A DNA stretch of 38,198 bases, from contig JAFXAY010000042.1 in assembly GCA_017521965.1 (NCBI GenBank), positions 1 to 38,198 of the forward strand, read 5' to 3'. The position numbers were made by a program, and so were the translations under genes. Below the pieces are notes generated by a model, which was not told the DNA's origin, ran no database searches, and saw nothing but the letters and a program-made list of their open reading frames with translations. This document shows, piece by piece, positions 17,434 to 25,928 of the stretch. Source of the DNA: Tidjanibacter sp. (GTDB lineage Bacteria; Bacteroidota; Bacteroidia; Bacteroidales; Rikenellaceae). Within the stretch, counting starts at the first letter, position 1. Every line of letters begins with the position of its first letter.

Positions 17434-19665
17434 CTATTGTATTTGGTTCTCAATGAAGTAGCGCTGCGACTTAACCAAGTTGCGGGCTTGGAGCACCATA
17501 CTCTTGGTCTCGTTAAGAATATCCAGGTAGAGCAAGCTGGCGCGAGTAGGAGTCTCGATTGAGGTATCGTTGATACGCTGCAACTGATTCTTGGTCACAA
17601 AGGCAATCTCCTCGAAGAGACGGTCACGCTTATCGAGAATCTCGTCGATCGAGGCATAATCCTTATTGCGAATCATCTGGTTAATCTGACCGAAAATCTC
17701 CTCCACAGAGTTGTTGATGCTCATCAAGTCGGCCACCTGCTCCTGCAAGAGTCCCGCGTGGTGATTCTCAATATGCTCTGCTGCGGGGCGTACCACGTGG
17801 TAGAGAGCCTTGGTCACCTCCGAGATATAGTCAACCACCTGCACATAGAAGTGGCCTGCCTCGATATTGTGCGACTCGAATTGGCGCAGAGTGGTGATTA
17901 CACCATACTTCCTGCGGCGAGCCTCTTCGAGCAACTCTTTCGACTCGGTGAGCATCTCGCGGAGCACCTTGCGATTCTCCTTGAAAAGGCCAACCATTGT
18001 GCGGTTGTAGATGCGGTTGACGCGCTCCATTGTTTCGATTACCTCGTCGGTGCAGTCTACCAGCAGGTCGTCGGTTTTAGAGTGTTTTGCAAGTTTGAGT
18101 CGCTCCATCTCCTCTCTCTCTGCGCGGCGACGATGCGAACGAGTGCTGTAAACAATCACTGCCAAACATACAATCACCATTATCACGATTGCCACATTTC
18201 CGCCCCACGCCATAATCGAGGTGATAAGCAGCGACATCAGGAAGCCGCAGAGTGCGGTGAGGAACCAGCCCGAAATTACGGTAAATACACCCGTAATGCG
18301 GTACACTGCCGTTTCACGCCCCCAAGCACGATCGGCAAGCGACGAGCCCATGGCCACCATAAAGACAACGTAGGTGGTCGACAAGGGCAACTTCAACGAA
18401 GTGGCAAGCGAAATCAATATGGAAGCGGCGGTCAGATTGACCGTAGCACGAATCAGATCGTAAGATGCGTCGCCACGCTCATCGGCTGTGAGGGGGGTGA
18501 AACGTTTATTAATTGCTGTTCTAACTTTGAGGGGTACTACCTTATTATAAGAGTTGTTAATAATCATAGCCATACGCACCAAACCACGCGAGAGCTTCGA
18601 CGATGCGAAGTGCTCATCGCCCTCGTTCTGCGACGAGAGCGAAAGCTCAGTTTCGGTCACCTTCATCGCCTTCTTGTTGAAGAAGAGGGTGAGAATCATA
18701 ATCATACCTGCCGCACCAAGAATCCAGTGATTAGCCTTTACAGGCTCACTAAGTCCGCTCATCATAATCTGCTCGCTACCTGCATCGAGTGCCAAACGGT
18801 AGGAGTCGTAACCTGCGTAGGAGACACCGATAAAGTTCACCAAGTCGTTACCTGCGAAGGCAAGTGCAAGCGAGAAAGTACCGGCGAGGATTGTGATTTT
18901 GAGGATATTAACCTTTGCTCGTTGCAACAAGAAGAGAACGAGCGAGCAACCCAACCATATAACGAGCAGAGCCAGAGCAGTGTTGCCATTGATAAACTCA
19001 ATCAGTCCATCAGGCACCAAGCCCGAACTTTTCAGACCCTTGAATAAGATAAAATAGACGATACCGGTCAACGAGATACCGCACCAGAAAGCACCGAAAC
19101 GGGAGAAAATTTTGTGATAGCGGAACGAGAATATCAGTCGCGAGAGATACATCAGTACCATACCTGCCACAAAGGCCACCGCAACAGATATCAGAATACC
19201 ACTAATAATTGCAAGAGCCTTTCCTGTGTTGATATACTCGGAGAGGTTTGCCATTGTTACGCTCGGGTCGAAATAGATGTGGTGAAGCGACACTGCAACA
19301 GCCGCACCCAACAAACCAAAGACCATCGACACGGTAGTCGATGTAGGCAGACCGAGCGAGTTGAATATATCGAGCAAGATGATATCTCCGATAATCATAC
19401 CCAGGAAGAGTACCATTATCTCACTAAAAGTGAACTGAGCGGGATAGAATACACCGCTTCGTGCAACCTCCATCATACCCGACGAGGTCATAACACCAAC
19501 CATAATACCCACTGCCGCAACTGTGAGGATAACTCGGCGAGTGGTGATTTTCGAACCCATTGCGGCGTTCAAAAAATTCACTGCATCGTTTGCCACACCC
19601 ACGATAATATCGAAGATGGCTAACACGATGAGTGTAATTAGGATAAATGTAAAAATAGGACTCAT
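17434..19665 (-). CDS. PiT-family inorganic phosphate transporter with a C-terminal PhoU-like domain
   Basis: Membrane phosphate/cation symporter. About 743 residues, much longer than bacterial PitA (about 500). Both PiT signatures are present: GVANDAVNFLNAA at 23-35, and the second half-motif LAFAGNDLVNFIGV in the middle. The membrane part spans roughly 5-530. After a basic linker (STRSHRRRAEREEMERLK) comes a helical region of about 200 residues (LVDCTDEVIETMERVNRIYNR onward, with LREMLTESKELLEEARRRK) that resembles PhoU, a regulator of phosphate uptake. I choose ATG 19665; an upstream TTG at 19698 is unlikely. The two-component system immediately upstream on the same strand may control it. 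Confidence 0.92.
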   Translation of the reverse strand: MSPIFTFILITLIVLAIFDIIVGVANDAVNFLNAAMGSKITTRRVILTVAAVGIMVGVMTSSGMMEVARSGVFYPAQFTFSEIMVLFLGMIIGDIILLDIFNSLGLPTSTTVSMVFGLLGAAVAVSLHHIYFDPSVTMANLSEYINTGKALAIISGILISVAVAFVAGMVLMYLSRLIFSFRYHKIFSRFGAFWCGISLTGIVYFILFKGLKSSGLVPDGLIEFINGNTALALLVIWLGCSLVLFLLQRAKVNILKITILAGTFSLALAFAGNDLVNFIGVSYAGYDSYRLALDAGSEQIMMSGLSEPVKANHWILGAAGMIMILTLFFNKKAMKVTETELSLSSQNEGDEHFASSKLSRGLVRMAMIINNSYNKVVPLKVRTAINKRFTPLTADERGDASYDLIRATVNLTAASILISLATSLKLPLSTTYVVFMVAMGSSLADRAWGRETAVYRITGVFTVISGWFLTALCGFLMSLLITSIMAWGGNVAIVIMVIVCLAVIVYSTRSHRRRAEREEMERLKLAKHSKTDDLLVDCTDEVIETMERVNRIYNRTMVGLFKENRKVLREMLTESKELLEEARRRKYGVITTLRQFESHNIEAGHFYVQVVDYISEVTKALYHVVRPAAEHIENHHAGLLQEQVADLMSINNSVEEIFGQINQMIRNKDYASIDEILDKRDRLFEEIAFVTKNQLQRINDTSIETPTRASLLYLDILNETKSMVLQARNLVKSQRYFIENQIQ

Positions 19666-19717
19666 ATAATAAAAATATGTAAGTTCTTTCTCTTTCAAAA
19701 AGGGTGCAAAAAAGAGA

Positions 19718-19762
19718 AACTCTGTATCTCCTTTTTGACCACTGCAAAGGAAATACAGAGTT
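19718..19762 (-). terminator. Intrinsic terminator after the histidine kinase gene
   Basis: Inverted repeat AACTCTGTAT / ATACAGAGTT, with a second inner pairing CCTTT/AAAGG. On the minus strand a pyrimidine-rich tail TTTCTCTTTTTT follows. It separates the kinase gene from the PiT gene, so the two are probably not one simple transcript. Confidence 0.75.
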
Positions 19763-19810
19763 GTTACAAAATTATTAACGATGTGTTACATTGTCGCTAA
19801 GAAACTGTTT

Positions 19811-21133
19811 CTAAACTCTTAGCGAAAAGTCAAATTGCAGGCCACCCTCTTTGCGATTCTTCGCCTCTATTGTGCCTCCGTGCAGAGCAACAGCATTGCG
19901 CACAATGGAGAGGCCCAAGCCTGTACCACCCAATCGGCGCGAACGACCTGCATCGACACGATAGAACCTATCGAACAGAGATTTGAGGTGCTCAGGCTCA
20001 ACACCAATACCATTGTCGTAGAAAGAGAGCAGATAGAACTCTCCTTCGGGTCGCTGCTCCTTCCCGCGATATATAATAAAAATATCACGACCGCCCGAAT
20101 AGGCAAAAGCATTATCCAAAAGATTGCGGAAGAGCGATTTCAGCGAGTCGTAATTACCCTGCATTGTCATAGGGTTGTCGGCGGGCAGTTGAAGGTTAAT
20201 TCTAATTGGCAACCTACCCTGTTTCAATTGTAACTCTTCTACCGCATCTTCTATAACATCTCGCAGTGCGATAGTGCTCTTACTAAACATCTCGGGAGCC
20301 TCGTCAAGACGTGTAATAGTGGCAACATCTTGAAGCAGTTTTTCCAATCGTTCTGTTTGGGCAAGACTCTTCTCTATGAAGTTTTCGCGCTGACTATCGG
20401 CCATATCAGGATTGGCCACCACAGTTTCGAGCGACGCCTTAATCACACATACCGGAGTCTTCAATTCGTGGTTTATATTGTTGGTCAACTGACGTTTGAT
20501 ACGTATCTTCTCCGATTGTTCAAATAGTGCTCGTTCGTGTTGCAGCTCTATCTCTTGCTCGTCGCGTTTGATTTTACGATAGGCCACAATGCTGAGCGCG
20601 GAAATAATGACCGTAACAGCCAACACATACCAGATAAACGAGTAATCAAATCGCAGACTCTTTTCCAGATAGGTGGAGTATGGTAATGCCGAGCGTACAA
20701 TTATATCGTCGCTCACAAGAGCAGAGTAGAAGTAGGTTTCCGATGTACTCTCCGACACACGTCGAACGGTAAAGCCACTCCCCTGTTCCAGAGCAATACG
20801 CACCTCGGGACGTTCAGCGTGGTTCACATTGACTGCTAATGGATGTGAGTCAAAAATTGGCTCACCGTCAAGACTGAGCAGCGTCAGACGAAGCGAAGGA
20901 TAGTATGTGGAGTTCTCCACAAAGACCTCGTTCATATTCTGACCGGCCGCATAGTCACGTGCGATGGTCTTGTTGAGTTGCAGAAGTGAGTTGTTGATAT
21001 ACTGCACTTTGAAGGAGCGCTCGCGCACAAAGCTAAATGTGGTGAAGCCAACCACAACAAACCACAGAAAGATAAAGAGCAATATAAAAAGATTGCCCCG
21101 TCGCCACAAATTATGCCTACCCCGCAAAGCCAT
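19811..21133 (-). CDS. Sensor histidine kinase (PhoR/RprX type)
   Basis: 440 residues. Membrane helices at about 14-35 and 164-184 enclose a periplasmic sensor of about 125 residues with no family I recognise. The cytoplasmic part has the H-box with H222 (NHELKTP), N-box (LFRNLLDNAFAYS), G1 (FYDNGIGV), F-box (LFDRFYRV) and G2 (GGTGLGLSIV), so all catalytic elements are intact. Start ATG 21133 overlaps the end of the response regulator gene by 17 bases. Nearness to the phosphate transporter makes phosphate sensing a reasonable guess; the sequence alone does not show the signal. Confidence 0.92.
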   Translation of the reverse strand: MALRGRHNLWRRGNLFILLFIFLWFVVVGFTTFSFVRERSFKVQYINNSLLQLNKTIARDYAAGQNMNEVFVENSTYYPSLRLTLLSLDGEPIFDSHPLAVNVNHAERPEVRIALEQGSGFTVRRVSESTSETYFYSALVSDDIIVRSALPYSTYLEKSLRFDYSFIWYVLAVTVIISALSIVAYRKIKRDEQEIELQHERALFEQSEKIRIKRQLTNNINHELKTPVCVIKASLETVVANPDMADSQRENFIEKSLAQTERLEKLLQDVATITRLDEAPEMFSKSTIALRDVIEDAVEELQLKQGRLPIRINLQLPADNPMTMQGNYDSLKSLFRNLLDNAFAYSGGRDIFIIYRGKEQRPEGEFYLLSFYDNGIGVEPEHLKSLFDRFYRVDAGRSRRLGGTGLGLSIVRNAVALHGGTIEAKNRKEGGLQFDFSLRV

Positions 21134-21806
21134 AACCGTATCCGTGACGTGTTACAATATGGTGACCATAGTCGCCAATTTTCTTACGCAGACGGGTAAC
21201 AAAGACATCGACCGTTCTATCGACCACCACTACATCGCTACTCCACACACGTTGCAAGAGTTCGTCGCGCGAGAAAATCTGCCCGCGATTGGTGAGTAGC
21301 AGGGTGAGCAACTCGAACTCCTTTTTGGTGAGCGACACGGAAGTACCGTCAATCGTACACTCCTTGGAGTCGAGGTCGAGCACAAGGTTCTCAAACTCAA
21401 CCACCGAGTGATTGGGAGTAGCAGCCGGAGCAGGCAGCGAGCGACGCAACACTGCCTTAACACGAGCCACCATCTCGCGCACCGAGAAGGGTTTGCGGAT
21501 ATAGTCGTCGGCACCTATGGTGAAGCCCGCCACGGTATCGTTCTCAGTATCTTTTGCGGTGCAGAATATGATTGGTATTGAGGCAGTTGCAGGGTCTTCC
21601 TTCAACTTTCGGGCGAGCGTAAAGCCACTCATCGGGCCCATCATCACATCGAGGATTATCAAGTTCATCGAAGCAATATCTTTCGATAGTGCCTCCTCGG
21701 CTGAATAGGCTACTTCAACTTCATATCCCTCTATTTCGAGATTAAAACAAATGACATCACAGATTGCCTCTTCGTCGTCAACCACAAGTATTTGTTGCTT
21801 GCTCAT
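21117..21806 (-). CDS. OmpR/PhoB-family response regulator
   Basis: 229 residues. Receiver domain 1-120 with acidic pocket D10/D11, phospho-acceptor D53 (IILDVMM) and the K in DDYIRKPF. A winged-helix DNA-binding domain covers about 135-229, including VVVDRTVDVFVTRLRKKIG and the RHGYGYGF end typical of OmpR-type regulators. It forms one transcript with the kinase gene downstream (17-base overlap). Start is ATG 21806. Confidence 0.95.
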   Translation of the reverse strand: MSKQQILVVDDEEAICDVICFNLEIEGYEVEVAYSAEEALSKDIASMNLIILDVMMGPMSGFTLARKLKEDPATASIPIIFCTAKDTENDTVAGFTIGADDYIRKPFSVREMVARVKAVLRRSLPAPAATPNHSVVEFENLVLDLDSKECTIDGTSVSLTKKEFELLTLLLTNRGQIFSRDELLQRVWSSDVVVVDRTVDVFVTRLRKKIGDYGHHIVTRHGYGYGFAG

Positions 21807-21834
21807 CGTCAGTCGATTTTACTATTTTGTTTCG

Positions 21835-21842
21835 CAAAATTA
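21835..21842 (-). promoter_or_regulatory. Putative promoter (-7 element) of the two-component operon
   Basis: Minus-strand TAATTTTG matches TAnnTTTG, about 29 bases upstream of the regulator ATG. No convincing -33 element. Confidence 0.5.
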
Positions 21843-21927
21843 ACCAACTTTATCGAGAGAATAGATTATTCGGAGACTATTTTAATCAAAATGTAACATT
21901 TTTTCGACAAAAAAGAGTGGTATAGAA

Positions 21928-21958
21928 TTGATAACTCCGCACAAAAAGAGTATATTTG
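21928..21958 (+). promoter_or_regulatory. Promoter of xpt
   Basis: TTG (21928-21930), exactly 20 bases, then TATATTTG (21951-21958): a complete Bacteroidota promoter. The ATG of xpt is 18 bases further on. The short leader leaves no room for a purine riboswitch. Confidence 0.75.
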
Positions 21959-21976
21959 TAAAAATGTAAGAATCCT

Positions 21977-22546
21977 ATGAAATTACTTCAAGAGAGAATA
22001 ATTAACGAAGGCAAGTGCCTCGATGGCGGAATACTCAAAGTAGATAGTTTTATCAACCATCAGCTTGACCCGCAGTTGATGGAGGCGATTGGCGAGGAGT
22101 TTGCTCGTCGCTTTGCCGACTGTGGCGCTACCAAAATCCTCACCGTAGAGGCGAGTGGCATTGCTCCCGCACTGATGACGGGCCTCAAAATGGGGCTGCC
22201 GGTGCTCTTTGCCAAGAAGCAGAAACCCTCGACAATGGAGGGTATGCTCACCACCTCCGTTCACTCCTTTACCAAGTGGCAAGCCTACTCGCTCTGCATC
22301 AGTAGTGAGTTTCTGAAAGCGGGTGATAGAATACTCTTCATCGACGACTTCTTGGCCTATGGCAATGCTGCGCTCGGAGTTATCGAGATTGCCGAGGAGA
22401 TTGGTGCCGAGATTGTCGGTATGGGCTTCCTGATTGAGAAGGAGTTCCAGAACGGAGCAAAATTCTTGCGCGAGAAAGGTATGCACGTCGAGTCGCTCGC
22501 CATTATCGAGAGTCTCGACAACCACACCATCAAATTTAAGGAATAG
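21977..22546 (+). CDS. xpt: Xanthine phosphoribosyltransferase
   Basis: Purine salvage enzyme that makes XMP from xanthine and PRPP. 189 residues, the normal size (about 190). The N-terminus [20 protein letters not shown] is typical of Xpt; [10 protein letters not shown] (58-67) and the PRPP-binding loop [13 protein letters not shown] (119-131) are intact. It starts at ATG 21977 directly behind a consensus promoter. The threonine aldolase gene follows 32 bases later in the same direction and may share the transcript. Confidence 0.94.
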   Translation: MKLLQERIINEGKCLDGGILKVDSFINHQLDPQLMEAIGEEFARRFADCGATKILTVEASGIAPALMTGLKMGLPVLFAKKQKPSTMEGMLTTSVHSFTKWQAYSLCISSEFLKAGDRILFIDDFLAYGNAALGVIEIAEEIGAEIVGMGFLIEKEFQNGAKFLREKGMHVESLAIIESLDNHTIKFKE

Positions 22547-22578
22547 AGATCCACCCTACCCTCACAAACCCAACCACA

Positions 22579-23613
22579 ATGGCAGAAAAACTCTACTTCG
22601 ACTGCGACTATATGGCAGGGGCACACCCTGATGTATTACAAGAGCTCATCGCCACAAACCTCACTAAACGTGTCGGTTATGGTTGTGATGATTTTACCGC
22701 TAAGGCCCGCGAACTGATACGCACAGCGTGCTCTGCGCCCGATGCCGACGTTCATCTGTTGGTGGGTGGCACTCAGACCAATGCAACCGTCATCGATGGA
22801 GTCTTGGCGCACCACGAGGGGGTACTCACTGCCGAGAGTGGCCATATCAACGTACACGAGTCGGGTGCTATTGAGGCGACAGGCCACAAGGTCCTCACCC
22901 TCCCCTCGCACGACGGAAAGGTGAGCGCTGAGGAGGTTGACCGCTATATCCGCAACTTCTACGCCGACGACACCTACGAGCATATGGTTGCCCCGGGTAT
23001 GCTCTATATCTCCTTCCCCACCGAGTATGGCACGGTCTATTCGCTGGCCGAGTTGGAGGCTCTGAGCAGCGTCTGCCACAGCCACAATATCCCCCTTTAT
23101 ATCGACGGAGCACGCCTCGGCTACGGTCTGGCTGCCGAGGGCGGCGATGTGACCTTGCAGGACATTGCCCGACTGAGCGACGTATCCTATATTGGTGGTA
23201 CTAAGGTGGGTGCGCTCTTTGGCGAGGCGGTGGTGGTGACAAATAAGAGATTGCTGCGCCACTTCTTCCCGCTCGTCAAGCAACACGGTGCACTATTGGC
23301 TAAGGGGAGCCTGCTCGGCATACAGTTTGCCACACTCTTCACAAATGACCTATATTTCAGGATTGGGCGCGAGGCAGTGGCAAAGGCGCAGCGTATCAAG
23401 CAGGCATTTATCAACAAAGGCTATACCGTAGAGGTCGATTCACCAACCAACCAGCAATTCTTCCGCCTGCCTAACGAGGTGGTTGACAGACTATTGCAGA
23501 GGGCAAGTTTTGAGATGTGGGGGCCACGCGGCGCCACAGAGAGCGTTGTCAGATTTGTGACAAGTTGGTCCACTACCGACGAGGAGGTCGAGGAGTTAAT
23601 ATCACTCTTATAG
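22579..23613 (+). CDS. Low-specificity L-threonine aldolase family protein (PLP-dependent)
   Basis: Fold-type I PLP enzyme that cleaves L-threonine or L-allo-threonine to glycine and acetaldehyde, or acts on related beta-hydroxy amino acids. 344 residues. The PLP lysine is K209 (YIGGTKVGALFG), and the cofactor-binding Asp is D176 (YIDGARLGYGL). GGTQTNATVIDG (63-74) forms the phosphate-binding region. Length and motifs fit the family (about 340). Its stop codon is one base from the stop of the opposing CNNM gene. Substrate specificity is not readable. Confidence 0.88.
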   Translation: MAEKLYFDCDYMAGAHPDVLQELIATNLTKRVGYGCDDFTAKARELIRTACSAPDADVHLLVGGTQTNATVIDGVLAHHEGVLTAESGHINVHESGAIEATGHKVLTLPSHDGKVSAEEVDRYIRNFYADDTYEHMVAPGMLYISFPTEYGTVYSLAELEALSSVCHSHNIPLYIDGARLGYGLAAEGGDVTLQDIARLSDVSYIGGTKVGALFGEAVVVTNKRLLRHFFPLVKQHGALLAKGSLLGIQFATLFTNDLYFRIGREAVAKAQRIKQAFINKGYTVEVDSPTNQQFFRLPNEVVDRLLQRASFEMWGPRGATESVVRFVTSWSTTDEEVEELISLL

Positions 23614-23614
23614 T

Positions 23615-24916
23615 CTATTCTTCGGTTGCGATATCGGCCGAACGCACCTCGCGAGTAACGAGGATTTTGTCGATGCGCACACCGTCCATATCGAGTACCT
23701 CGAAGCAGAACTCCTCCCAAGTCACCTTGTCGCCACATTGGGGTATCTGCTCCAACATTTCGAGCACCAATCCACCCACCGTGCTGTAATCCATATCGGT
23801 TGAGTAGAGGTGTTCGGAGTCGAAATAGACCAAAAAGTCGTAGAACGAACACTGGCCATCGACCAACCAACCATCGCCATCGCGACGCTCCACAATATCG
23901 GGGTCATCTTGCTGCGAGTCAATAGTACCAATCAGTCCATCGGTAATATCGCGCAAAGTAATCATACCCAGACAAGAGCCAAATTCGTCGTAGATAAGTG
24001 CCTGACCAATATGCAATTCGCGTAAGCGCTCCAAGGCCTTATAGACACTCATATTCTCGTGGAAACATACGGGCTCAGCAAGCAGATCGGTGAGCGAGAA
24101 ATCGGCACGGTGAAGGTCGAAAACCAAGTCGCGCAGATAGACGACACCCTTGACATTGTCGAAATTTCGGTCAACCACGGGATATGCCTCTTGGAGTGAC
24201 TCACGCAACACTCCCTCAATCTCTTTGGCGTTCATCGAGAGGTCTATTGCGGCCATCTCGGTGCGGTGGGTCATCAGTGATGTGATACGCAGGTCGCCCA
24301 TCAGGAATACACGCTCCACAATATCCTGCTCCACCTCTTGCACCTCGCCATCACGCGCTCCCTCTTCGATGAGCGACTTAATCTCCTCTTCGGTCACCTT
24401 CGACTCGTCGTTGCGGAAGCCGAACAGACGGAACAGACCCGATGTGCTCTTAGAGAGTATCCATACCAGAGGTTTTGTGAGTGTGGAGAGCAGTTGCATC
24501 GGACGAGCCATCGCCTTGGCAATTCTCTCTGCCATACTCATACCTATACGCTTTGGCAGCAACTCACCCAGCACAAGGGTCAGATAGGTAACCGTCACGA
24601 CTATAATCACTTGCGCGGCAGGATAGGCATATTGCGCACCCATACCCCACCCTACGAGTATAACACCAAAATTATCGGCCAGAGCATCACCGGAGTAAAG
24701 ACCTGTCAGAATGCCGATTACGGTGATACCTATCTGCACGGTCGATAGGAAGTTATCGGGCTCGGCTGCGAGTTTGAGCGCCGCACGTGCCGAGCGACTA
24801 CCGCGCTTCTCATCGGCAGACAATGCACCTTTTCGCGCCGACACTAGGGCCATCTCAGCCATCGACAAAACACCGTTCAGCAGAATAAGTATTATGATTA
24901 TTATCAGTTCTTTCAT
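23615..24916 (-). CDS. CNNM/CorC-type hemolysin-family membrane protein (DUF21, CBS pair, transporter-associated domain)
   Basis: 433 residues. The N-terminal DUF21 membrane domain (about 1-180) begins MKELIIIIILILLNG and includes FLSTVQIGITVIGILTG, the family signature. Two CBS motifs follow at about 200-325 (RITSLMTHRTEMAAIDLS; VCFHENMSVYKALERLRE), and the C-terminal CorC_HlyC domain (about 340-430) ends in MDGVRIDKILVTRE. Relatives act in Mg2+ or Co2+ efflux or are annotated as hemolysins; transport of divalent cations is the likelier role. I take ATG 24916 just before the first helix instead of an upstream in-frame start. Confidence 0.92.
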   Translation of the reverse strand: MKELIIIIILILLNGVLSMAEMALVSARKGALSADEKRGSRSARAALKLAAEPDNFLSTVQIGITVIGILTGLYSGDALADNFGVILVGWGMGAQYAYPAAQVIIVVTVTYLTLVLGELLPKRIGMSMAERIAKAMARPMQLLSTLTKPLVWILSKSTSGLFRLFGFRNDESKVTEEEIKSLIEEGARDGEVQEVEQDIVERVFLMGDLRITSLMTHRTEMAAIDLSMNAKEIEGVLRESLQEAYPVVDRNFDNVKGVVYLRDLVFDLHRADFSLTDLLAEPVCFHENMSVYKALERLRELHIGQALIYDEFGSCLGMITLRDITDGLIGTIDSQQDDPDIVERRDGDGWLVDGQCSFYDFLVYFDSEHLYSTDMDYSTVGGLVLEMLEQIPQCGDKVTWEEFCFEVLDMDGVRIDKILVTREVRSADIATEE

Positions 24917-24942
24917 ATTATTATCAACGTTATAATCGCCCA

Positions 24943-24973
24943 CAAATATATTGCAAAATAGTATGTTAAACAA
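24943..24973 (-). promoter_or_regulatory. Promoter of the CNNM-family gene
   Basis: On the minus strand: TTG (24971-24973), exactly 20 bases, then TATATTTG (24943-24950). About 27 bases from the ATG. Confidence 0.75.
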
Positions 24974-25283
24974 TTTTCTGACTATTCAGATATTATTTCA
25001 GACGATTAAATAAATCCACAAAACCCCTTATTGCTAACAATAATGTAGCAACTAAAAGGAACATGATGACAAAAAATACTTTATACACACTCTCACTAAG
25101 TCATATTATGATTGACATTCAGTCATGATTATTTAAAAATAACCAGTGTCTGCTATGAATTGACAGAGTGGATCAATTATCTTTGTAACGGAAAGTGTAA
25201 TAACTGCTCAGCAAGTATAATTGCCACAACCTTGAAACAAAGAACAAATTACATTGAAAGATAATAATATAAAATAGAAATAT
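24974..25283. other. AT-rich intergenic region with a possible 21-codon ORF
   Basis: About 310 bases, clearly AT-richer than the flanking housekeeping genes and similar to the gene that follows. An ORF of 21 codons (25063-25128, plus strand, starting MMTKNTLYTLSL) has a purine-rich AAAAGGA upstream but no recognisable product; I would not call it a gene. A promoter-like element occurs at 25154-25185. I see no repeat, terminator or RNA gene. Confidence 0.5.
25154..25185 (+). promoter_or_regulatory. Putative promoter of the nuclease-like/MBL gene pair
   Basis: TATG (25154-25157), 20 bases, then TATCTTTG (25178-25185), matching the -7 consensus with a weaker -33 element. The leader to the ATG at 25284 would be about 90 bases. 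Confidence 0.45.
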
Positions 25284-25928
25284 ATGAAAAAGAACATTGA
25301 GAAATCTATCTACTCCACATTCGAGGAATTAACAACAATGTATTGGTCTAACAATAACGATACGAGCATTGCATTTCCTTTCTACGCCGATAAGCAGACT
25401 ATTAGAGTAAGCGAACAAGAGCTCAGAATATGTCTAATTAAGAATCTACTACAAAATGAATGTAGCAGAATCTCTGTTGAAACACCAACAAGGCGTAACT
25501 ATCGTTTCAAGGGAGGCGTAAGGGTTGGTGACGATTGCGGACAAGAGAGATCAGAATCGGCTCGTATCGATCTAACATTATTAGATAAAACCAAGAAGAA
25601 GTGTGAGGCGATATTTGAATTAAAAGCACACGCAAGAACAAAAAAAATCGATCTATATCAGGATTTCGTCAAACTATCCATGGAAGAGGCAGAAACAAAG
25701 TGTTTTGTAATGATTTTTGAGGGTATGAATGATAAACAAAGAAAACACTTTTTGAAGAGATTTAATGACTGTTTTTCTGATGAAATAGATAAGAACGGTT
25801 ACCTGAAAGACAAAAAGAATGAAATTCTGGGAATGTGCTATTTTCATGATATTAAAAGAGAATTTGATAAGAGATTTTCAGAGCAACTTAAAACTGAGAT
25901 ATTAAACTATGAACCTGACCATCCATAG
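25284..25928 (+). CDS. Unrecognised protein with a PD-(D/E)XK-like nuclease signature
   Basis: 214 residues. I do not recognise the family. Residues 94-114 (R-I-D-L-T-L-L, then A-I-F-E-L-K-A) give D96 and E112-x-K114 on consecutive predicted strands, with helix-rich flanks and Y125/Q126 after them: the layout of a PD-(D/E)XK restriction-type nuclease core. No membrane helix or signal is seen. The gene is about 35% GC and Lys/Asn/Ile-rich, unlike its neighbours, which suggests acquisition. It overlaps the start of the following metallo-beta-lactamase-fold gene by 20 bases, so the two are likely translated from one mRNA. It could belong to a defence or repair pair, or be an isolated orphan. Start ATG 25284. 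Confidence 0.6.
   Translation: MKKNIEKSIYSTFEELTTMYWSNNNDTSIAFPFYADKQTIRVSEQELRICLIKNLLQNECSRISVETPTRRNYRFKGGVRVGDDCGQERSESARIDLTLLDKTKKKCEAIFELKAHARTKKIDLYQDFVKLSMEEAETKCFVMIFEGMNDKQRKHFLKRFNDCFSDEIDKNGYLKDKKNEILGMCYFHDIKREFDKRFSEQLKTEILNYEPDHP

Noticed and set aside
17758-19047. Open frame of 429 codons opposite the PiT gene
   Set aside because: His/Cys-rich antisense shadow of a clear membrane transporter; no motif or promoter.
21807-21976. Possible purine riboswitch upstream of xpt
   Set aside because: The consensus promoter lies only 18 bases before the start codon, leaving no room for an aptamer in the leader.
25105-25130. Imperfect inverted/direct repeat around ATGATT ... TCATGATT in the AT-rich gap, considered as an operator or insertion scar
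   Set aside because: Pairing is too imperfect and short to separate from chance in an AT-rich region; no matching copy at the other end of the gene.
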